Shown here: in pieces, positions 8,501 through 19,100 of the stretch | Layout of the letters: each line of letters begins with the position of its first letter | Numbering within the stretch: position 1 is the stretch's first letter | NCBI RefSeq assembly: GCF_026242045.1 | Contig: NZ_JAPJDO010000031.1 | Location: forward strand, 1 to 64,000 | Source: Mycobacterium pinniadriaticum | Lineage (GTDB): Bacteria; Actinomycetota; Actinomycetes; Mycobacteriales; Mycobacteriaceae | Direction: 5' to 3' | Length of the DNA: 64,000 bases | Program-made: the position numbers and the translations under genes | The notes under the pieces: generated by a model | The model's input: the letters and a program-made list of their open reading frames with translations, nothing else | The model's database searches: none | Told to the model about the DNA's origin: nothing

Positions 8501-10102
8501 TTGGGCGGCGACAGCATTCTGTCGATGCAGGTGGTGGCCCGTGCTCGAGCCGCGGGCGTATTGTGCCGTCCGCGTGATGTTTTCGTCGAGCAGACGGTGG
8601 CCCGGCTGGCGCATGTCGCCACGGTCGTCGACGCCGACACCGACTTGACCGCCGACGGGACCGGTCCGGTGATCGCGACGCCGATCATCCGCTGGCTCGA
8701 GAGTCTGGAAGCCGCGGGCAGCCCGGTCGCACACTTCAATCAGACAGTGGTGGTGCAGGCCCCCGTGGGCACCACCGAGGCTGATGTGTTGGCGATGCTG
8801 CAACTCCTGCTGGATCGGCACGCCATGCTGCGGCTGCGGGTCGACCGCGACGATGCCGGTGGCTGGTCGCTGGAGGTACCCGAGGCCGGCTCGGTAGACG
8901 CCCGATCTCACCTGCATACCGTTGACGTGCTGACCGATGACGCCGTGCTGCACGCCGGGACGCAGTTGAACCCGGCGGCCGGTGTCATGTTCAGCGCGGT
9001 CTGGGTGACCTCGACGAGTCGGTTGGTGGCGATCGTGCATCACCTGGCGATCGACGGGGTGTCGTGGCGAATTCTCTTGGAGGACCTCAACTTCGCCTGG
9101 GCTCAGCACCGCGCCGGCCAACCGGCGACACTGCCTGAGCCGGGAACGTCCTTCGCCCGGTGGGCCTCGCTGCTGGAAGAGCATGCCCACCGTCCCGACG
9201 TTGCGGCGGAGGCCGATACCTGGCGGCAGATCGCGGCCACACCGGCCGCGTTGCCGGCGGTTCGGCCAGAGGTGGATACGCTGCGGACGGCTGGCGACCT
9301 GGCGGCGTATCTGGACATCGAGACCACTCAGATGCTGCTCGGTGAGGTTCCGGCGGCATTCCACGCCGGTGTGCACGATATCTTGTTGATCGCCTTCGCC
9401 TTGGCCGCGACGGAGTTCCTGGGTAGTGGCGGCACGCCGATCGCCATCGACGTCGAGGGCCACGGGCGGGACGAAGAATTGGTCGCCGCCCAGGGTGAGC
9501 CGGTCGACCTTTCCCGCACCGTGGGCTGGTTCACCGCGAAGTACCCGGTGTCATTGAATGTCGGCGGGGGACTGACCTGGGCGCAGGTGGTGGCCGGTGA
9601 CGAGCGGCTGGGTGCGGTGATCAAGGCCGCCAAAGAGCAGCTTCGATCCCTGCCCGAGGGCCTCAATTACGGCGTCCTGCGCTACCTGAACAACGAGGTC
9701 GATCTGGCGGGATCCGATCCGGTGATCGGGTTCAATTATCTTGGGCGCCAGGGTGCGACGACGGCCGAAACCTCTGGCGATGCCTGGCAGATCTGCTGGG
9801 ACGGGTTGGCGAACATCAGTCCGAGCGTGAAACCGCCCATACCGCTGATGCACACCTTGGAGCTCAACGCCGGCACCGTGGACACCGACGCCGGGCCGTG
9901 CCTATGCGCGGCGTGGACGTGGGCGACTTCGGCACTGAATCAGGCCCAGGTCAACCGGTTGAGCCAATTGTGGTTCGAGGCCCTGACCGGAATCTGTGCG
10001 CATGTGCAAAGCGGCGGGGGCGGGCTGACCCCGTCGGATATCGCCGCCTGCCTGACCCAGGAGCAGATCGACGAGCTTCAGCGGCAGTATGCGGATAGCT
10101 GA
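5549..10102 (+). CDS. NRPS, single module C-A-T-E (module 1, lipo-initiation)
   Basis: A 1517-residue nonribosomal peptide synthetase. Order: condensation domain (about 8-430, active site HHIVIDG at His137-His138), adenylation domain (about 455-945, YIIYTSGTTGTPKG core and NGKL lysine), thiolation domain (about 955-1030, LGGDS with Ser989) and epimerisation domain (about 1040-1470, HHLAIDG at His1164-1165). Starting with a C domain fits direct acylation of the first residue, as in lipopeptides. The A-pocket residues read by eye against GrsA are D-F-W-S-V-G-M-V-H-K, close to the threonine code DFWNIGMVHK, so D-(allo-)Thr is predicted. ATG 5549 follows GGGAG; a TTG 18 bases upstream is less likely. 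The 3' end overlaps the next NRPS gene by 14 bp, implying translational coupling. Confidence 0.93.
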   Translation: MEFNEDALPLTRAQLDIWLAQETGHGGTDWQIGMLLKVEGALERDAFEWALQRAMREAEPVRAAFFEEDGHVFQRVIDYPEIELDFYDFSRSDDPARDVHEAALSIQRTPMPFAGPLFKYALFETGPAEFYVFGCFHHIVIDGAGIWLLVNRVASIYSATISGDLIPPAFFGSLRELLECESEYEASSDYQDDQDYWTAHLPSGGGSDNRLPEGDDAGWRSVPVPLDPAVLRRVDELAHEWDIPRTSVIAAASALLVRGRCAAGSEVVFDFPVSRRVRPELKTLPGNAAGLVPLVLRTPAESSVRDFCKHVDTQISEAVQHQRFPVHALERGTKTADRMVINFFPAAFTLDFGGVPASANMTNSGLAGSTGFTFSGLGDELFLSTLGAGHLFADWDVAEVTRRLLEVLVAMTADPGRRLSSIDVLDATERDCLGAWGNRAVLAEPMSAPVSIPRLFAEQAARVPHAVALSYGEQSWTYRRLDETTNRLAHLLAAHGAGPGQRVALLLPRSDEAIVSILAVLKTGATYVAVDPSVPEARMQFVLDDAAPVAAITNAELRRRLEGRDLLIIDFDDPAVEGQPSTTLPGPAPDDIAYIIYTSGTTGTPKGVAIPHQNVTRLLSALATDMELAEQVWTQCHSLAFDFSVWEIWGALLYGGRVVVVPDAVVRSPEDFHALLVSERVDVLSQTPTAFYALQSVDADSDESNKLALKAVVFGGEALEPHRLRAWLKSHPGAPRMINMYGITETTVHATFREIVEADTDIAVSPIGRPLANLGFVVLDGWLQPVPSGVVGELYVAGSGLAYGYVGRAGLSATRFVACPFGKPGERMYRTGDLVRWSADGQLEYVGRADEQVKIRGYRIELGEIQVALSELDGVEQAVVIAREDRPGDKRLVAYITGPADPATARAAVAERLPVYMVPTAIVAIDALPLTVNGKLDTKALPAPEYQDGDSYRAPSDAVEEILAGIFAQVLGLERVGVDESFFELGGDSILSMQVVARARAAGVLCRPRDVFVEQTVARLAHVATVVDADTDLTADGTGPVIATPIIRWLESLEAAGSPVAHFNQTVVVQAPVGTTEADVLAMLQLLLDRHAMLRLRVDRDDAGGWSLEVPEAGSVDARSHLHTVDVLTDDAVLHAGTQLNPAAGVMFSAVWVTSTSRLVAIVHHLAIDGVSWRILLEDLNFAWAQHRAGQPATLPEPGTSFARWASLLEEHAHRPDVAAEADTWRQIAATPAALPAVRPEVDTLRTAGDLAAYLDIETTQMLLGEVPAAFHAGVHDILLIAFALAATEFLGSGGTPIAIDVEGHGRDEELVAAQGEPVDLSRTVGWFTAKYPVSLNVGGGLTWAQVVAGDERLGAVIKAAKEQLRSLPEGLNYGVLRYLNNEVDLAGSDPVIGFNYLGRQGATTAETSGDAWQICWDGLANISPSVKPPIPLMHTLELNAGTVDTDAGPCLCAAWTWATSALNQAQVNRLSQLWFEALTGICAHVQSGGGGLTPSDIAACLTQEQIDELQRQYADS

Positions 10103-13100
10103 TGTTCTGCCGCTGACTCCTCTGCAGCAGGGGTTGCTGTTTCATGCCAGTGCGGCGTTGGGTGGCGACGATGTGTATGCGGTGCAGCTGTATGTCGGTT
10201 TGAGTGGTCCGCTGGATGCGGAGCGGTTGCATCAGGCGGTGCAGGCGGTGGTGGCCCGCCATCCCAATCTGGCGGCCCGTTTCTCCCAGCAGTACGCCGA
10301 ACCGGTCCAGATCCTTCTGGATGATCCGGTGGTGCCCTGGCAGTACTTCGAGCTCGATTCCGAGGAACGGATTGCGCAGGTTTGCGCGGCCGAGCGGGTT
10401 TCGGTGTGCGAGTTGGGCAATGAGTCGGCGTTTCGGGCTCTGCTGATTCGGACTGGGACGGACCAATACCGGTTCGTCCTGACCAATCACCACATTGTGT
10501 TGGATGGGTGGTCGCTGCCGATTCTGTTGGGTGAGGTGTTTGCCTGCTATTACGGGCAGCGGTTGGCGCCGGCGGCGCCGTATCGGCGGTTTGTCACCTG
10601 GTTGGCCGGGCGTGATCTGGATGCCGCGCGGGCGGCGTGGGGACAGGTGCTGGCTGGGTTCGACACCCCGACACTGATCAGGGAGGCCGGCCGGGCTCCG
10701 GGTGGGCGCGGCATCGCGTCGTTTGGGGTGGCCGAGGACACCACGCGGGCGTTGGGTGAGTTGGCACGGTCGTGTCATACGACGGTCAGCACGGTGTTGC
10801 AGGGTGCCTATGCACGGGTGTTGATGTCGCTGACGGGTCAGCGTGATGTGGCGTTTGGTACGACGGTGTCGGGGCGCCCCGATGAGGTGTTGGGTGCGGA
10901 CTCGATGGTGGGTCTGTTGATCAATACGGTGCCGGTGCGGGCGAGTATTACGGCGGCGACCACGACCGTTGAGCTGTTGGATCAGTTGCAGAATGCGCAT
11001 GCTCAGACTCTTGATCATCAGTATTTGGCGCTGAGTGAGATTCATCGGGTCACGGGTCAGGATCATCTGTTCGACACGTTCTTTGTCTACGAGAATTATC
11101 CGATCGATGCCGCGACGTTGTCGGGCACCGATGGGTTGACTGTCACGAGCTTCACCCACCACGAGTACAACCACTATCCGCTTTCAGTCCAAGCCATTCC
11201 GGGCGACGAACTGACTCTGCGTGTCGAATACGACACCGACATATTCGACGTGGCCGATATCGAAACGCTGATCAAACGGCTCGAGCGCATTTTGGTGGCG
11301 ATGACCGCTGATCCGGCACGTAGGCTGTCCTCGATTGACGTGCTCGATGCAGTAGAGCGGGATGCCCTTGGGGTATGGGGTAATCGGGGGGTGCTGGCTC
11401 AGCCGCTGAGTGCGCCGGTATCGATTCCTGCGTTGTTCGCCGAGCAGGTGGTTCGGGTTCCGGATGCTGTGGCGTTGCGCTGTGGCGAGCGGTCGTGGAC
11501 GTACCGCATGTTGGATGAGACGTCGAACCGGTTGGCTCATTTGCTGGTGGCTCATGGTGCGGGGCCTGGGCAGCGGGTGGCGTTGTTGTTGCCGCGGTCG
11601 GGCGAGGCGATCGTGGCGATTCTTGCGGTGTTGAAGTCTGGGGCGACCTATGTTGCGGTCGATCCTTCCGTGCCGGAGGCGCGGATGCAGTTTGTGCTCG
11701 ACGATGCCGCGCCGGTTGCCGCGATCACCACCGTTGAACTGCGTTCTCGCCTCGATGGGCGGGATCTGTTGGTCATCGATTTCGGTGATGCGGGCGTCGA
11801 CAGCCAGCCCACTACGGCGCTGCCGGGGCCTGCGCCCGACGACATCGCGTACATCATCTATACCTCGGGCACTACGGGGACGCCCAAGGGCGTGGCCATT
11901 CCGCACCGCAACGTGACGCGTCTGCTGGCGGCGTTGGCCACCGATATGGAACTGGCGGAGCAGGTTTGGACCCAGTGTCATTCGCTGGCCTTCGACTTCT
12001 CGGTGTGGGAGATCTGGGGCGCCCTGCTCTATGGCGGCCGGGTGGTAGTGGTTCCCGACGCGGTGGTTCGCTCGGCTGAGGACTTCTACGCCCTGTTGGT
12101 GGCCGAACAGGTCGATGTGCTGAGTCAGACGCCCACGGCGTTCTATGCGTTGAAAGGTGTCGATACGCCTCTTGAGCAGCAGTTGGCGCTCAAGGCCGTC
12201 GTGTTCGGTGGTGAAGCCCTTGAACCACACCGTCTTCGGGCCTGGCTGCGTAGCCATCCCGGGTCACCGCGGATGATCAATATGTACGGAATCACCGAGA
12301 CGACTGTGCATGCGTCGTTCCGCGAGGTTGTCGAGGCCGATAGCGACAACGCGGTCAGCCCGATTGGGCGTCCGCTGTCGAACCTGGGTTTCTTTGTGCT
12401 TGACGGCTGGTTACAGCCTGTTCCAGCGGGCGCGGTCGGCGAACTGTATGTGGCCGGGTCGGGGTTGGCCTATGGCTACGTGGGCCGAGCCGGGCTGTCT
12501 GGAACGCGGTTCGTGGCATGCCCGTTCGGAGCGCCGGGTGCACGCATGTACCGCACGGGCGACTTGGTGCGCTGGAACGCCGATGGGCAGCTCGAGTACG
12601 TGGGGCGTGCCGATGAGCAGGTCAAGATCCGCGGGTACCGCATCGAACTTGGCGAGATCCAGGCCGCCTTCAGTGAATTGGATGGGGTCGAGCAGGCGGT
12701 GGTGATCGCCCGCGAGGACCGCGCTGGTGACAAGCGGCTGGTGGCGTACATCACCGGGGTTGCCGACCCGGCGACGGCGCGTGCGGCCGTGGCCGAACGG
12801 CTCCCGGTCTACATGGTTCCCGCCGCTGTCGTTGCGATCGACGCGCTGCCGCTGACGGTCAACGGCAAGCTCGACACCAAGGCGCTGCCGGCGCCGGAGT
12901 ATCAGGATGCCGATTCCTATCGGGCACCAAGTGACGCGGTAGAGGAGATCCTGGCCGGGATCTACGCGCAGGTGCTGGGCTTGGAACGGGTTGGCGTCGA
13001 CGAGTCGTTCTTCAAGCTGGGTGGGGATTCGCTGTCGGCGATGCGGCTGATCGCCGCGGTCAACACCGGACTAAACACCCGCCTTTCGGTGCGAGCGCTG

Positions 13101-16100
13101 TTCGACGCGCCCACCGTCGCCCAATTGGCAGCGCTGATCGGTGAGGACGGGGCCCGGCCGGAGCCGACGGTAGCCACGCCCCCCGAGGTGCGGCCGGTAG
13201 TCGCCAAGAGTAGCTCGCCGGGCTCGAGCGGCAGTATGCGGATCGCTGATGTTCTGCCGCTGACTCCGCTGCAGCAGGGGTTGCTGTTTCACGCCAGCGC
13301 GGCGTTGGGTGGCGACGATGTGTATGCGGTGCAGCTGTATGTCGGTTTGAGTGGCCCGCTGGATGTGGAGCGGTTGCATCGTGCGGTGCAGGCGGTGGTG
13401 GTCCGCCATCCCAATCTGGTGGCCCGCTTCTCGCAGAGATTCGCCGACCCCGTCCAGGTGATACCGGCCGATCCCGCGGTGCCCTGGCAGTACTTCGAGC
13501 TCGACGCCGAGGAGCAGATTGCGCAGGTTTGCGCGGCCGAGCGGGTTGCGGTGTGCGAGTTGGTGAACGAGCCGGCGTTTCGGGCGGCGTTGATTCGGAC
13601 CGGGGTTGATCAGTACCGGTTTGTGTTGACCAATCATCACATTGTGTTGGATGGGTGGTCGCTGTCGATTCTGTTGGGTGAGGTGTTTGCCTGCTATTAC
13701 GGGCAGCGGTTGGCGCCGGCGGCGCCGTATCGGCGGTTTGTCACCTGGTTGGCTGGGCGTGATCTGGATGCCGCGCGGGCGGCGTGGGGACAGGTGCTGG
13801 CTGGGTTCGACACCCCGACTCTGACCGGTGCGGCCGGCCGGGCGAGCCTGGGCCGCCGCGACGTCATCTCGGTCGGTGTCTCGGAGCGGATGACGCGTGC
13901 GTTGGGTGAGTTGGCACGGTCGTGTCATACGACGGTCAGCACGGTGTTGCAGGGTGCCTATGCACGGGTGTTGATGTCGCTGACGGGTCAGCGTGATGTG
14001 GCGTTTGGTACGACGGTGTCGGGGCGCCCCGATGAGGTGTTGGGTGCGGACTCGATGGTGGGTCTGTTGATCAATACGGTGCCGGTGCGGGCGAGTATTA
14101 CGGCGGCGACCACGACCGTTGAGCTGTTGGATCAGTTGCAGAATGCGCATGCTCAGACTCTTGATCATCAGTATTTGGCGCTGAGTGAGATTCATCGGGT
14201 CACGGGTCAGGATCATCTGTTCGACACGTTCTTTGTCTACGAGAACTATCCGATCGATGCCGCGACGTTGTCGGGCGGCGATGGGTTGGCGGTTACGAAC
14301 TTCACCCACCGCGAGTACAACCATTACCCCATCGCGATGCAAGCTCTGCCCGGCGATGAGCTGACGCTGCGCGTCGAATATGACACCGATGTGTTCGATG
14401 CTGCGGTTGTGGCAACGCTGATCGAGCGCCTCAAGCGGGTTCTGGCCGCGATGATCGCCGATCCCACCCAGCCGCTGTCGTCCATCGACGTGCTCGATGA
14501 CACCGAGCTCGCCGAGCTGGATCATTGGAGTAATCGCGCGACACTGACCAAGCATGTCTCTGCGCCGCTGTCGATTCCGGCCTTGTTCGCAACTCAGGTG
14601 GCCCGCGTTCCGGACTCGCCGGCGCTGACCTGGGGTGAGCGTTCATGGACCTACCGCGAGTTGGATGAGGCCACAGACCGGTTCGCTCATCTGTTGGCGG
14701 GCAATGGGATTGGGCCCGGCCAGCGGGTGGCGCTGCTGTTGCCGCGGTCGGCGGACGCGATCGTGTCCATTCTGGCGGTGCTCAAGACCGGCGCGGCCTA
14801 TGTGCCGATCGACCCGGCCGCGCCCTCGGCACGCATGCAGCTGGTGCTCGGCGACGCCGCGCCGGCGGCGGCGATCACCAACTGCGAGTTGGCCGGGCGG
14901 CTGGCCGGGCAGGGCCTGCACGTCATCGACGTGAACGATCCGGCGGTCGACGGTCAACCCAGCACCCCTCTCGCGGGGCCGGCTCCCGAGGAGATCGCGT
15001 ATCTGATTTACACCTCGGGCACCACCGGCGTCCCCAAGGGTGTCGCCATCACCCACCGCAATGTCATCGAGTTGCTGTCTGCCATGGACGCCGACATCGA
15101 TATGGCGGAACAGGTTTGGTCGCTCTGGCATTCCCTGGCCTTCGACGTCTCGGTCTGTGAGATGTGGGGTGCGTTGTTGCGTGGCGGCCGGTTGGTGGTG
15201 GTGCCGGAGTCGGTGGCCCGCGCGCCGGAGGAATTCCATGCCCTGCTCGCGGCTGAACAGGTCACGGTCCTGTCTCAGACCCCGTCGGCGTTCTACGCGC
15301 TGCAAACGGCCGATGCGCTGCAGCCCGACGTGGCCCGGCGGCTGAACCTCCATGCGGTGATATTCGCCGGTGAAGCGCTTGAGCCACAACGCCTTCGAAC
15401 CTGGCTGGACAGTCACCCGAGTTCGCCGCGCCTGCTCAACCTGTACGGCACCACCGAGACGACGGTGCACGCCTCCTTCCGGGAGATCGTCCAAGCGGAC
15501 ACCGCCGACGATGTCAGCCCGGTCGGCGGACCGTTGGCCGACCTGGCGTTCTTCGTGCTGGACCAGTGGTTGCGCCCGGTGCCGGCGGGCGTCGTCGGAG
15601 ACTTGTATGTGGCCGGGCCGCAGGCTGGTCTGGGGTATTGGCGCCGACCCGGACTCTCGGCGTCACGCTTCGTCGCCTGTCCGTTCGGTGCGCCGGGGGA
15701 CCGGATGTATCGCACCGGCGACCTGGTGTGGTGGGGCGCCGATGGCGAATTGCGCTATGTGGGACGCGCCGACGAGCAGGTCAAGATCCGCGGATATCGC
15801 ATCGAGCTCGGCGAAGTTCGCGCGGTGCTGGCCGGGTTGGATGGAGTCGGGCAGGCCGTCGTGATTGCCCGCGAGGACCGCCCCGGCGACAAGCGGCTGG
15901 TGGGCTACGTCACCGGGGCTTCATCGGATCTCGAACCGGCGGCGGTGCGCGCTGCGATGGCGCAACGCCTCCCCGAGTACATGGTTCCTGCTGCGATCAT
16001 GGTGATCGACGCGTTGCCGTTGACGGTCAACGGCAAACTCGACCGACGTGCCCTGCCGGCGCCGGAGTTCGCCGACGCCGATACCTACCGAGCCCCCGCC

Positions 16101-19100
16101 AGCGCCGTCGAGGAGATCCTGGTCGGCATCTATGCCAGGACGCTCGGTCTGAGCCGAGTCGGGGTGGACGACTCGTTCTTCGACCTGGGTGGTGACTCGC
16201 TGTCGGCGATGCGGCTGATCGCCGCCGTCAACACCGGTCTGAACACCCATCTCTCGGTTCGGACGTTGTTCGAGACGCCGTCGGTCGCCCAGTTGGCACC
16301 GCGCATCGGCGGCGGCGACGACCGGCTCAAGCCGCTGGCACCCATGGAGCGGCCCGCGGTGATCCCGCTGTCGTTCTCGCAGAACCGGTTGTGGTTCCTC
16401 GATCAACTGCAAGGACCGTCGCCCACCTACAACATGGCGGTCGGCCTGCGGTTGCAGGGCCACCTGAATGCCGCTGCGCTGGGTGCCGCGCTGGCCGACG
16501 TCGTCGGCCGTCACGAAAGCCTGCGCACGATGTTCGCCGCGCCTGATGGAATCCCTCAGCAGCTGGTGGTGCCCGCCGATCAGGCCGACTTTGGTTGGGA
16601 TGTCATCGATGCGTCCGGCTGGTCGCAGGCCGAGCTGGATGAGGCGGTCGACGCGGTAGCGCTGCACGCGTTCGATCTGGCCACCGAGATCCCCATGCAG
16701 GCAAGGTTGTTCCGTGTCAGCGACGACGAGCACGTGGTGGTCGCGGTAGCGCACCACATCGCGGCCGACGGCCTGTCCATGGCTCCGCTGGTCCACGACC
16801 TGGGCGTGGCCTATGTCTGCCGATGCGCAGGGCTCGATCCCGTGTGGCCCGAATTGCCGGTGCAATATGTCGACTACACCCTGTGGCAGCGCGCGCAGTT
16901 TGGTGACCTGGACGACGGGAACAGTCTCATCGCCGCCCAGCTGGAGTATTGGCAGGACGCGTTGGCGGGCATGCCCGAACGGCTGCAGTTACCGACCGAC
17001 CGACCGTATCCGCCGGTGGCAGACCAGCACGGCGCCACCTTCTCGTGGCAGTGGCCAGTTGCGTTGCAGAAGCGGATCGCCGAGGTGGCCCGCGAGCACA
17101 ACGCGACCAGCTTCATGCTGGTCCAGGCCGCCCTGGCTGCGCTATTGGGCAAGCTCAGCGCGAGTTCGGATGTGGCGGTGGGATTCCCGATCGGCGGACG
17201 CCGGGACCCCGCCCTTGACGCCCTGGTGGGATTCTTCGTCAACACCTTGGTATTGCGGGTCGACATCGGCGGTGACCCCACTGTCGCCGACCTGCTGGCT
17301 CAGGTACGCACGCGTAGTCTGGCTGCCTACGAGCATCAAGACGTACCGTTCGAAGTGGTCGTCGAGCGGATCAACCCCACTCGATCGCTCAACCATCATC
17401 CGCTGGTGCAGGTGATGTTGGCCTGGCAGAACCTGCCCGGGGAGACCAGCGAGGACATCGCCTTGGCACTGGGAGACCTTCAGGTCACCCAGCTCCCGCT
17501 CGACACCCATACCGCCCGGGTGGATCTCGCGTTCTCGTTGACTGAGCGCTGGACCCAGGCCGGTGAGCCCACCGGGATCGGTGGGATGGTCGAATTCCGT
17601 ACCGACGTGTTCGACGCTGACAGCATCGGAACGTTGGTCGAGCGGCTGCAGCGGGTGTTGGTCGCGATGACTACCGACCCGTCCCGACCGTTGTCGGCGA
17701 TCGATGTGCTCGATTCAGCCGAGCATGCGCGCCTCGACGAGGTGGGCAACCGCGCTGTGCTGACTCAGCGTGTGCCCGAAGCGGATTCGGTCCCGGAGTT
17801 GTTCGCCGCACAGGTTGCGCGAGCCCCGGAGGCTGTCGCGCTGACATCCGGCGACGTGTCGATGACCTATCGGGAACTCGATGAGGCCGCCAACCGGATG
17901 GCGCACGTGCTTTCCGGCGCGGGTGTCGGCGCTGGTGACTGCGTGGCGCTGATGCTGGAGCGCTCGGCCGATGCCGTTGTCGTCATGCTGGCCGCGCTGA
18001 AGGTCGGGGCGGCCTACCTGGCGATTGATCCCGCGCTGCCGGAGGCGCGCATCGAGTTCATGCTGGCCGACGCCACACCGGTCGCCGCCGTCACCAGCGC
18101 GGCGCTGCGGCCCCGGCTGCACGGACACGACGTCGCGGTCATCGATATCGATGACCCCGGCATCGACCTGCAGCCCAGCACCGCGTTGCCGGCACCGGAC
18201 CCGGACAACGTCGCCTACCTCATCTACACGTCGGGCACGACCGGCACCCCGAAAGGTGTTGCGCTCAGCCACCGTAACCTGGCCCACCTGGCAGACTCGG
18301 CCCATCCGGATCTACCCGCCGACCAGGTGTGGACCCAGTGCCACTCCTATGCCTTCGACTTCTCGGTGTGGGAGATCTGGGCTGCCCTGCTCGGGGGCGG
18401 GCGCCTGCTGGTGGTGCCCGACTCGGTCGTGCGGTCGCCGGACGATTTCCACGCCTTGCTGGTCCGCGAGCACGTCAACGTGCTCACCCAGACGCCGTCG
18501 GCGGTGGCGGCGCTGAGCCCGCAGGGGTTGGAGTCGGTGGCGCTGCTGCTCGGTGGTGAGGCCTGCCCGCCCGAAGTCGTCGAGCAGTGGGCACCCGGCA
18601 GGGTGGTGATCAACGCCTATGGCCCCACCGAAGTCACGGTGTACGCGTCTATGAGCGCGCCGCTGACAGTCGGCGCCGAGGTTCCGATCGGCGCGCCGCC
18701 ACCGACAGTGGCTCTGTTCGTCCTCGACGAGCGGCTACACCCGGTGCCGGAGGGGGTGATCGGCGAGTTGTATGTGGCCGGTCGCGGCGTGGGCGTTGGG
18801 TACATCGGTCGCACCGGGCTGACAGCTTCACGTTTCGTACCGTGCCCGTTCGGCGACCCCGGGCAGCGCATGTATCGCACCGGAGACCTGGTGCGGTGGC
18901 GTGGCGATGGGCAGCTGCAGTATCTCGGGCGCGCTGATGAGCAGGTCAAGATCCGCGGGTATCGCATCGAGCCCGGCGAGATTCAAGCCGTGCTGGCCGG
19001 ACTCGATGGGGTCGACCAGGCGGTGGTGATCGCCCGCGAGGACCGCCCCGGTGACCCGCGCCTGGTGGGCTATTTCACCGGCACAGCTGATCCGGTCAAG

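Noticed and set aside
7019..9463. Long open frame of about 810 codons antisense to the first NRPS gene
   Set aside because: Arg/Gln/His-rich, no domain, and typical of high-GC antisense frames opposite NRPS genes; the plus-strand frame has full domain structure.
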